Of a stretch of DNA of 47,839 nucleotides, positions 35,022 to 46,234 are shown one piece after another. Each line of letters opens with the position of its first letter. The first letter of the stretch is position 1. Under the pieces are notes generated by a model. That model saw only the letters and a list, made by a program, of their open reading frames with translations, did no database searches and was not told the origin of the DNA. The position numbers and the translations under genes were made by a program. The stretch comes from Chromera velia (lineage: Eukaryota > Sar > Chromeraceae): positions 1-47,839 of the forward strand of contig JAHBMJ010000095.1 in assembly GCA_018398765.1 (NCBI GenBank). Reading direction: 5' to 3'.

Positions 35022-36677
35022 ATGGCAGAGTACAATTACTTCGTCACTGCCCACAAGGCGACTTCCGTCTCCTGTGCTGTGGGAGGGTCCTTCACCTCTG
35101 ACGGAGACGTGAACGTGGTGATGGCCAAGAACGACAACGTGGAGGTGCACAGGGTGACTACAGAGGGACTGCAGGAGTGCTTCTCTGTCCCCTTCTACGG
35201 AAAGGTGGCGGCGCTGCAGTTGGTCAAAACGCCGAACAGCAAGCTGGCCTATCTGTTTGCGTTGACCAAGGAGCTCAAGTGGGTGCTGATGAAGTACAAT
35301 CCAAAAAAGGGGGTGCCAGAGACCCTCGCAGAGGCCAGCGTTGCGGTCAGTCATCCTTCCAGAACTACTTGTTTGATTTTTTTGTCGCTTCAAATGCGCG
35401 TCTGACGGAATTGTTCTCTAAAAGGCTCGCCCCTCTCCCCGGGTCTCTCCCGTCTTCTCTTCTCTCCTTCTTCCTCCTGCGCCTCAAAGAAGTTGATGGA
35501 GGAAAATGATGCTGTGTTATGTTTTGGATTCAGCTGGCTTCTTCAATTTGTCAAAGCACAGCCAGCCGTCTTTTCTGTTTTTTTTCACCCATCAGACCGA
35601 GGGTCGCAGTGGCGAATGGACGTGAGAAGTAAAAGGAAAGCGGCTAGAGGCGGTCAGACTCGTCTGAGTCGTATGACAAAGAGCGCGCAATGAGCGGGCC
35701 TTCTGCCAACCTTGACCGTTATGGATTAAAAACATCTCCACCACACTTCTGGGAGCCCATGCACCCCCCCCTTTTTTGTGCAGGAAGATGTACGGAGAGA
35801 GGCGGACGGAGTGACTGTTCGTGTCGACCCCTACGCTCGGTGTGTGGTCATGCACACCCACAGCGGTTGCGTGAAGGTGTTGCCGATCGACACCTCCAAG
35901 AGAGACAGCTTGAAAGAAATGTTCTTCAAGGACGTTGGGCTAGATCTTAGGGACATGGTCATAGTCGATGAAGGTCCGGAAGAGAGCCAGCCGGGCAGCG
36001 CACCTCTCCTCTGCACTCTGCAAAAACGCCAAAGCTACACGAACAGGAAGGAAACGTACTCGTTGAACCTATTCAGGCTTCAGAGGGAAACTATTCCTTC
36101 TGCCTCCAAACTCCACAAAGCCCCCCCCACCCCAGGTTCCGGGGGAGGAGTCAAAAAGAAGAATTCAGGCGGGGGGTTGGGGTCAAGGGCTGAGGGTCAC
36201 CCGATAGATTTGGGAGAGACTCCGTGTGAGAGACTGGCCGCTGTACCTGCTGCTGTGGGAGGGGGCGTTTTGGCGTTCGGGCAGAACGAAATTTTTTGGG
36301 TGGGGGCAGACGGCGGTCAGGAGGTGATCAAACTGCAGACACCCCCAATGAGTGTGAGTCATTTATTTGTTGTTCTCAGTTTGTGTAGTAGATGTTCGTT
36401 CCAGCTATGGAGACTCAGTCACGCAGTGTTCTTTTCCAAAACTGGCGCTTGCATATAAAATTCTGAGGGCGATGAGAGTGTATTAGCTGGTTGGTTTCGT
36501 CGCGTGTCAAAGAGAGATCAGGTTTCTTTTCTGTCGAAGAGAAAACATGTAAAAAAATCCACTCCTCCTTTCTCCTGTGTCTCTTTCCCAGACAAATGGT
36601 CGCAGACAGAAACACGAAGAAACCGAAAGAGAGAGGGGAGCGAGAGAGGTAGGGAGAAACGTCGGAGGAGCTGTCTT

Positions 36678-36712
<35 letters not shown>

Positions 36713-39146
36713 GCTTTCTTTCCTTCATTGTGCAGCCGTGTGACGTAGCGCAACTGGACTCTGAGGGCAAACGGTGGATTTTGGCCTCCGGCGAGGGCGG
36801 CCTGTTTGTTGTGCACTTGACAGAGGAGGGGGGGAAGTCTGGGGGGTCTTCGAAGGGCAAAGTGAAGGGGGGGAGCAGGATCGAGTTGGAGATGCTCGCA
36901 GCCCCCAGTAACCGCAGTGTGATCCCATTTACTTCATCCCTCGTGCCCCTGCAGCCTCTGGTGCCGTTCGCCGAATCAGCTGCTGCCTCAAAGGGAAAGG
37001 CAGCAGCTGCTGCTGCGGCAGCAGGAGGCTCTTCGAGTGTGTCCGCAGTCAGCAGGGCCCTAGTTGAGTATGCGCAGTCTCGGGTTTTCGTTGGAGCATC
37101 GATTGGGGACTCTCTGCTCGTTCGTCTTCACAATTCTCTGGAGGAGGCGGAGGCGGCCAGAGGGCCTGAGGGGCCGGGGGAGGGCTTCGTGAGCGTGGAG
37201 CAGTCATTCGAAAATTTGGGGCCTGTGGCTGATGCCCTCGCGCTCTCGGGAGGGGGGAACGGACAGAGCAAGGTGTGTGTGTGTGTGTGTGTGGGTGTGG
37301 GTGTGGGTGTGGGTGTGTGTGTCTGTGGTGCGTCTGTCTCTCTCCGTCTGAGAACGATTTAGTCGTGTCTTTCTGTCTGTAGGGAACGTATTCGTGTCAA
37401 AGAAGAGGTAAACCTGGCTTGTAGGACTTTCCTTCTTCAAACGGATGAGGGTGTCTGAAACTGCAATCGCACGTTCTGGGCCCAAATGCAACAGTTACTT
37501 GTCTGGCTGGGCATTCCCTTTCGGTATTCCAGGGGAGAGAACCGAAGCAAAACATCCGAAGATAGGTCTCCTGGGATACTTATCCTCGGTTTCTGCGGCA
37601 CAAAAACACACCCATCCCTGCCCTGTGGGATTTTTTCTTTCTTTTGTACTTAGAAAGACCTTTTGTGCAAGATAGCACTTCCGTGTGGTGAGGACCCTTT
37701 TTCACTTTTCAGAGAGGCATTTGTAAACAGCCCTGGCTTTCGGGACAGTTGTTTTCAGTGTTCAGGCAGACAGGAGCGAAAGAAAAACACGTAACCCTGG
37801 AGTGTCTCTGCGTGTCGGGAAGGGAGAGAAGGGATGTGTATGTCTGAAAGAAAGGTACTATCTGTTCGCGCAACTTAATGCGGCCTTCTCGAAAGTGCCT
37901 GGGGAAATACGATAATGAAAAGAATTGCGTGGCTCATCTTTTTGCTGTATGTCTTCGGGTCTGTTTTCGTCCTCCCATTTTGGCTTTTTTGTTCTTATGC
38001 AGCTTCTGGTGGCTTGTGGGTACCAGCGCGCTGGGTGTGTGAAGGAGGTCCGGTTCGGTGTGGGGGTTCGGGAGCATGCGCGAGTGGATATTTCGGGAGT
38101 CGGCGGTATCTGGGCAGTTGGCACTCGGTGTGGGGGCTTCTCGGGGGCCACGGCATCGGGGGCCTTCGGTCTCGTGCTCTCGTTTGCGGACCAGTCGGTT
38201 GTTTTGGCTCTTTCCGGGGGCGGTGCGAAGGATAAGGAGAGGTCAGAGGAGGCAGGAGAAGAGGGGGGGGAAGTGGAGCTTGAGGAAGTTGAGGGGGGAG
38301 GGCTTGAGAGGGGCGTGCCGACTGTCTATTGCGGAAATCTTGTGGCCGAGCCTGAGGAGGGGACGGGAGGGGGGGGTGTTGAGGTCATCACTCAGGTTGG
38401 TTGAAGGCGTTTCTCTGCGACGAAAAAGGGGGGAAGAAAGGAGAAGAATGCAGGGAAGTGGCCAAGAGAGAGCTTTTGGTTTTCATATCTCAACTGCTAG
38501 CTCACTGTTCCTCACGAGTCTCTTGTTTCCACTGTGTCAGTGACCGAGTATCTGTTTGAGCACATTGTTTTTGGTTTGTTCTTCTCTTCTATCCGTTCAT
38601 GCAGGTGACTGCGAGCGGATGCATTTACTTTCATACAGAATTATTTTTGTAGATGAAAAAGAATTCTGTATGAAAGTAAGTGCATGGGGTGTTCTTCTCT
38701 TCTATCCGTGCATGATGCAGGTGACTGCGAGTGGAGTTCGGATCGTGAGTGCCAACCCGGAGCTTTCTCTCTTGGGAGAGTGGAGGTAGGTGCGTTGTTG
38801 CTTCTGTTCTGTTTTCGTCTTTCGTGTGCAGTCAAATTGCGGGCGGGAAGAATTGTTTTGGACTCAAGAGACATTCGCTGTCGTTGATTTTTGCTCCTCG
38901 TTGCGTTTTGTTTTTGTTTATCGCTGTAATTGCTTTTGTTCAGCGTGTTCCCTTCACTTCGGTGTAGGGCCTCAGTTTCGGAAACAGACGGCTGGTGTGA
39001 GAGACCGCGTTTCCTTTCGTGTGTTACCATATGTCGACCTCAATTTGCCTTCGCTCGACCCGCTTATTGAACGACTGCATCGGATAAATGGATTCGATTG
39101 GAAAGCAAGTAAGCCGTTTTCTTTCACTCTTTCGTTCACTTCGATG

Positions 39147-39177
<31 letters not shown>

Positions 39178-42100
39178 TTCTTTCTGTAAGCAGCGCTCCT
39201 GCGGATGTGCGGATCCATGTGGCTGCGGGTCGTGGCTCTCGCGTTCTTTTGGGAACCTCTCGAGGTGGTGTCATTCTTTTGAAACTCTGCCAAGAGAAGG
39301 AAGGGGGGGGAGTCAAGGCGGAGGTCGAGGCCGAGAGACGGATGGTGGGTCGTGTGGAAGGAAGTTGAGGTGGTGCTCTGAGAGGAAGGGAAATCGGGTG
39401 CTTGCACTAGAGGTCTAAAAATGTAGCTGAAGAGTGAAGGGAAACACAATGGGACGACAAGCCAGAGAGGGAGACGAGAGCCTTCCAGAATCGGTTGCAT
39501 TGTTTCGTTTCCTCCTCTTTCTTTGTCTATCGGTGCTTTTCATATCAAATGCCACACCAGAGGCGGCACAGGAAAGCCGGACCAACCAAGAGAGAGATGA
39601 TCAGAAGCTGAAAGGGAAGCCGGATCGATGCATGGGCTACGTCTGACTGGGTGTGTGTGCCCTTTTTCCTTTCTTTCCCTTCTTTCATCCCTTTCTTTGT
39701 TTCTTCTTTCTTCTCACCTGGTCGATGGTCCTCTCAGTTTGAACAGGTCGCCCGTCAATCGTTTTTTTTTTCTCACTCCTCTCTTTTCGCCCTGATGGTA
39801 TGTGTGTGAAGGAAGAGAAGAGGAAAGAAAAGACGATACCGTCTGTCTGCTTGTCTGTCTGCCTGCCTGCAGGATGCGGAGGTTGCGTGTGTGAGTTTCT
39901 CTGCCGACCCTGACTTGTCGGATGTCTGCGCCGTCGGGTTGTGGTCTGTGCGGACTGCTCTGCTTGCTCTGCCGTCCCTGCTGACCCTGGAGGAGACACC
40001 GCTGGGTGGAGAGATTATCCCGCGGTCAGTCGGTCGGTCCGAAAGAAAGAAAGAAAGAAAGCATTAAAATAAGTCATCTCCTTTAATTCTTTTGCTGGTT
40101 TCTTTTCTTGTACAGCAAACATGGAGGCGCGAAAAGGGGGGGTGGGGGGAGGAATACATATGAAGGAAGGAATCGAAGAACAGAGGATGCCAGGGAGTTG
40201 GGCCGGAGGGCAAGTGAAAAAAAGACGAACCAACCAACCAACGAACCCATCGAGGGACTCTCCCTCCTCCCGCCCGAGAGAAATGACCTTACAGTGATCC
40301 CGGACAAAAACGATCGGAAACAGTTTTATTGAAACAAGGTGACAAGCTTGCAGTCTGCTTCATTTTCTATGCTTGTGTTGCTGGTCTTGTGCTCTTTCGT
40401 TCTCCATGTACATCAATGGATGAATTAATATTGCGACATGGTTGCAGTTCCTGCCTCGTTGCCCCCCTAGGACCCCACACCTACCTGCTGACAGGCATGG
40501 GAGACGGCTCTGTTCTCTCTTTCCGGGTGCGCAGAGGGGAGAGCGATGCGATGACGGACGTGCAGGGCGGAACTGGAGGTTCGCTTCTTCTGTCGGGAAG
40601 ACGGCGTGTGCAGCTGGGCACCCAGCCCGCCCACCTCTCTTACTTCCCTCCCTCTCAGCAGCAGGGGGGGGCGTCTTCGCAGTCCGGCAGTGCCCCCGCA
40701 GGAAATGGAGACGTGGAGATGGTTGATGTGAATGACGCGGGGAGGGAAACAAAGGGGGGAGAAACTGGAGCGGGATCTGTGTTTGTATCGTGCGACAGGC
40801 CTTCGCTTATTCACTGGCCCTTCTCAGGCTCATCAGGGTTCTCGTCTTCCTCTTCTGCCGGGGAAGAGGACAAAGACGCAGGATCAACTGAAAGGGAATC
40901 TGAACGTGACAAGCTCGCTTTCCTCTTTGTGAACTCGGAGCCCATGTCGCGTTGTGTGCCCTTCCAGAGTGACTTTCTCGGAGGACAGACAGGTTCTTCT
41001 TCTTCGTCTTCCGGGTCGGGGGCTGGAGGTTCATCGTCTGGGGGGGGGAGTCAGCTTCGAGCTGCAGTGTCTGAGGATTCTCTTCAGATTCTAGAGTTGG
41101 ATGAAGGTCGGAGACTGTCGGTGAGGAAATGGACGGCTGGAAAGACAGTGACCTGGTGAGTGGACTAGCTGTTGAGTCGATGTAAGGAGAGAGAGGGGGG
41201 GGGAGGTGGGAGGGAGAATGGTCCTTGTGTGTGCATCAACTGACGGACGCAAATTTTGATGCGCCCTTGCGTGTGTCACGGACGGAGAATGGTCCTTCAT
41301 TGTGTGTGCATCAGTTCAATGTTGAGAGAAGGTTCTCTCTATAGATCGCTCTTTGTATTCAGATGTCTAAGTCCCTTGATTTTATCCCTTGATTCTCTCT
41401 CTGTGTGTGTCTGATCCTGTTTCCGCGTCTGAGCGCTTGGATATTCTTTCGCATCCTCGGGGGGTGAGAGACAGCGATTCTTCATCGGTCCCTTCCCTCC
41501 TTTGATCCTTCCCCCCGAGTGTCCTCCTGTTGTCAACCTGTCATTTGAACCCTCTGCTTGCTCCTCGATGGATCGAGCTTTGTGCAGTTTGGCCAACGAC
41601 AGCTCTTCTGGGACTCTGTTTGCGGGACTGATGGGACGGTTTCCTGATGAGTATTTGGAGCATGACAACGATGTTCTTGCTGTGGGGGTTGGGGGGGGAA
41701 GAGGAAGCTCGGAGAAGGATAGGGAGAGGGAGAACGAGTTCGCAGTGTTGGACGCAGAGGAAATGGCTCCTTTTGATTTCATCAGTCAGTTACGCCTGCC
41801 TCTTTGTCTGATTGGCTGGGTGCGGGATTGTTGAGGGAAGCGCTCTGCATGTTTCTGCCGTCATTCACGCCTTCCCCGTCGGAGCAAACATACGTGTTCG
41901 CCGGAGAGTCTCCGTTGCGCTGCACCCGTATCTTGTGCATTTCTTCTTCCCTCCTTTCCTCTCCTCTCCTTGCTTGTTTGCAGGGCTTCATCGAGAGGAG
42001 ATCCCTTTGAGTGCCTCTTCGATCTTTCCGGGGTCCAACCTGGCTGAGGAGGCATCCTTCTCTCGTCGGTTGAAGAGCGTGCAGGCTCAGCTGCGTCAGA

Positions 42101-45100
42101 AGAAGAGCTCAGGGTCGGCGGACGACGCGGAGATCGGCGCTCTCTCTCGAGAGGCTGAGGATTTGGAGGAGGTGTTGAGGAAGCGAAGCGAGGGCAGAGT
42201 GGAGGCAGTGGCCTTGTGCAGCATTAGAGTTGAGAAGCTCCACCATGTGGATGAACGCACAGGCAGTGTGGGGTCTGACTCCAACCACAAAGAGACGGGA
42301 GTCGTTCGCGTCATGAAAGTGGACGTCGACGCGGTCAGTTAGTAGGTGCATGTGTGAGTGTGTGCATATTATTCTCTCTCTCTCTCTCTCTCTCCCCCCC
42401 CCCCTCTCTCTCTATGTGAATGTGTGAATGTGTGTGTGCGCCTGTAAGTGTGCTCGATGCTGATTCGTTCAAACTGAATGGACGGCTTTGGGGCCTCACG
42501 ATAGTGCTCTGGATGTTCTTTCTTTCAAATGCAGGCTGGTGAGAGGCGGTTGTCGGAGCTGTGCCGTGTGGAGGAGCCGGGTCCGATCAGTTCGTGCTGC
42601 CAGTGGGGGGACCGGCTGGTGGTTGCCATCAAGAACACTCTCAGAGTGTACAGAATGTCGATGGAGGGACTAAAGGGGGGGGAGGAGAACGAGGCCATGG
42701 AGGGAACAGCAGGGGGCTCCAGACCCACTACAGCATCATCAGGTCTCGGTGGGGCTGCTGCAGCTAGCGCCTCCTCCTCTTCTTCTTCTTCTGGACCGGA
42801 GAAGGGGCTGGTGATGAAGCTTGTGTTTGACTGCAAGGCGACGGCTGGGGTTGAAATTGTCCAAATGCAGGCATGGTCAGTGAGTCAGTCATGACTGTTG
42901 GTCAGGTGGGGTGTGGGGTCACGGAGTCGGTGCGCGGGTTGAAGTTGCGACACGGGGAGGAGACAGCCAGAGGGAGAAAATTGGGCTCAGAGACCTTTCA
43001 CTTCTGCTCTTTCCTTCTTTTCTTCATTTCATCCACCCGTTTGCGGGCACAGTGGCCCTCTCGTTGTGTCTGTGTGCGTCAAAAACGTCAATTGTGCTGT
43101 GAGGCTTTCCCTCCCATCAGTCATTTACTTTAGTGTGCAAAGCGCAGGAGGAAGGAGAACGATGCTTCCCCTCTTCCCTCCTTCTATGGTCTGACCTTTT
43201 TTTTGTCTTGGTCTCCGGGTGCAGTGGCGATATTGCGGTGGTGGCAGACGTGATGAAGGCAGCCAGTGCATGCGTTTATTTTCATACAGAATTATTTTTC
43301 ATACAGAAAATAAACGCATTCCTCTTCTTGGTCTCCGGGTGCAGTGGCGATATTCTGGTGGTGGCAGACGTGATGAAGGCAGCCAGTGCATGCGTTTATT
43401 TTCACACAGAATTATTTTTCATACAGAAAATAAACGCATTTCTCTTCTTGGTCTCCGGGTGCAGTGGCGATATTCTGGTGGTGGCAGACGTGATGAAGGC
43501 AGCCAGTGCATGCGTTTATTTTCATACAGAATTATTTTTCATACAGAAAATAAACGCATTTCTCTTCTTGGTCTCCGGGTGCAGTGGCGATATTCTGGTG
43601 GTGGCAGACGTGATGAAGGCAGCCAGTGCATGCGTTTATTTTCATACAGAATTATTTTTCATACAGAAAATAAACGCATTTCTCTTCTTGGTCTCCGGGT
43701 GCGGTGGCGATATTCTGGTGGTGGCAGACGTGATGAAGGCAGCCAGTGCATGCGTTTATTTTCATACAGAATTATTTTTCATACAGAAAATAAACGCATT
43801 TCTCTTCTTGGTCTCCGGGTGCAGTGGCGATATTCTGGTGGTGGCAGACGTGATGAAGGCAGCCAGTGCATGCGTTTATTTTCATACAGAATTATTTTTC
43901 ATACAGAAAATAAAAGCATTTCTCTTCTTGGTCTCCGGGTGCAGTGGCGATATTCTGGTGGTGGCAGACGTGATGAAGGCAGCCAGTGCGTTTCGTCTGT
44001 CTGTTCCTCGGGGGAACTCTGAGGTTAGGGGGGCAGGGTGGGGTTTAACTTGGATGCGCTTTCTCTTTTTTCTCATTCCTGTGCGCCGTCTTTCACATGG
44101 GTCGTGCCGGTGTGAATTCACGCAGCATGGATGGAAAGTGAAAGGTGCATCGGGGAGTGAATGTTTTCTGTCCGCCTCGTGCTCTCAGTGTAGTGGGGGC
44201 GTATGAGAGGGCTTGGATCTCACTTCTTTGTTTGTTTGCTCGTTTCTTTTTATGCCTATCTGTCTGTGTTTTTTTGTTCTTGCCTCACTTGCCTACCACT
44301 CATCCCTCTCGCCTCCTTGCAGCAGTCTGCTGAGCTGGAGGAAGTCGGGGCGGCAATGCAAAGCGTTTGGAGCATGTGGGCCTTCTTTTTTTTCTTCCTT
44401 TTCTTCATTCCTTCCTTCAACTCGCTTTTTCATTTCTCTTTTGCTTTTATCGTCTCACGTCTCCCTTTCATTGATCCATTCTTTCATTGTTCTCCAAAGC
44501 CCCTAGACAAAAAATTCAGTTTTCTCTCTAAGTGTTTTCAATGTTCTCCAAAGCCCCTAAACAAAAAATTCAGTTTTCTCTCTAAGTGTTTTCATTGTTC
44601 TCCAAAGCCCCCAGACAAAAAATTCAGTTTTCTCTCTAAGTGTTTTCATTGTTCTCCAAAGCCCCCAGACAAAAAATTCAGTTTTCTCTCTAAGTGTGAA
44701 TCGTGCTGCCTCGCTTGTTGCTTCCCTCTGCAGGGCCGTCTCCCCCCTTTCCCCGTGCGCTTTCCTCCTCGCGGACGATCACGACAACCTGATGGTATAC
44801 GGAAGGTCTGTCTGTCTGTCTGTCTACCTGTCTGTCTGTCTGTCTGTAGGATCGAGGTGTAAGAAAGATCGAATGATTTTGTTGTCGGTCCCTCTCTGCG
44901 AGAGTGAGAGTGAGAGTGTCCGGCCTCCTGAGGCAGCAAATTCACAGGACGCTCGCTGTCTGCCTGCCTGTCTGTCGGTTTTTCCTTCTGTCTTGTCGCC
45001 TTCTGTCCGCGTTTTGTGGTGCGTGTGTGCGTGTGTATGTGTGTGCGTGCGTGGGAGAGTGCGTGTGTGTGTGGGTGTGTGCGTGTGCGTGCAGGTGTGG

Positions 45101-45269
45101 GTGTATGTGTATGTGTGTGTCTATTTGTATGTGTATGTGTACGTGTGTGTGTGTGTGCGTGTGGGTGCGGGTGACGGTGCGTGTGTGCGTATGTGTGTGT
45201 GTGTGCGGGTGTGGGTGTATGTGTATTTGTGTGTGTGTGTGTGTGTGTGTGTCTATTTGTGTGTGCTTG

Positions 45270-45302
<33 letters not shown>

Positions 45303-46203
45303 TGTCTCTGTGTGTGCGTGCGTGCAGAAACGTGATTGACAATTCAGATGAAAAGAGGGCAGACCTCCAGGAACATGCGGCCATGCACTCAGGACACAAC
45401 ATCACATGGTTGGTCTGCTGGGCTGAGCTTCTGTCTGTTTTTCTTTCTTTCTTTCTTTCTTTCTTTCTTTGGTTCGTTGTTTCTTTCTGTCTTCATTCCT
45501 TTCTCCCCGCTCCGTCCCTCTATTTTTCCTCGCCAACCTGTGCTTTTTCTTAGCTCGCTGAGGGCTCCTGTTCTACTTTGATTTTGGCTTTCTCTTCTTT
45601 TCTGCTTTTTCTTCCCCTCCCAGCCTCCGTTGACCTTTCTTTTCATGTGCGTGCGGCAGACGTTGGAATGACGGATGCTCTCTTTTCTTTTCAGTGCCTT
45701 TTGTTCATGTGACAGGGCTCTGCTTCTGGCTGAATTTTTGAATTCGTGCATCAGCGAAAGAGTGACTGTGAGAGTGAATGAGTTTGTGTGACCATCCTGA
45801 AACGAGTGAGTGCAGCATTCGAGAGGGGCGGCTGGTCGGTGCACCCGTGGGTGTCTCCAACGCGGACAGGTGGGGGAAGGTTGTGGGTGCGTGGAGAATG
45901 GATAAACGTGCTGGAGGGGGTTGTGGGTGTGTGTGCATCCATTCCGGTCGTCTTGTGCTTCCTTTGTTTTGGAGGACTTCATCTTTTGTGTTTTTGGCAT
46001 CTGTTTCGGTCCTCTGATTCTACACATTCTTTCTGCGTGCCTTCTTATTAAGAGGTCCTCTGGACTGTTCTTGGACGGCGGCAGACAACAGACAGAGGGT
46101 TCGATCAGAAAACAAGAAAGCACCTCGATCCTCTTGCTGCCTGCCCGTCTGACTGTGCCAATATTGGTCTCTTCTCGTGCTGTGGAGAGCTGTGCTCGAA
46201 TCC

Positions 46204-46234
<31 letters not shown>

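Noticed and set aside
38605-38655. First acceptor copy as the true start of DDB1 exon 5
   Set aside because: The frame reaches TAG inside the hairpin, whereas the copy at 38721 continues with VRIVSANPELSLLGEW, which matches DDB1.
41804-42010. SEQTYVFAGES stretch as a DDB1 exon between exons 9 and 10
   Set aside because: It resembles the DDB1 strand expected there, but it lacks fitting splice sites. Joining 41784 directly to 41984 is phase-consistent and open.
43201-43990. CRISPR-like regular repeats
   Set aside because: Units are identical along their whole 120 bp with no variable spacers, and the context is a eukaryotic intron-exon border.
44203-44862. 219-aa plus-strand frame over DDB1 exons 13-14
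   Set aside because: It is largely intronic repeat and is in a different frame from the DDB1 exons it crosses.
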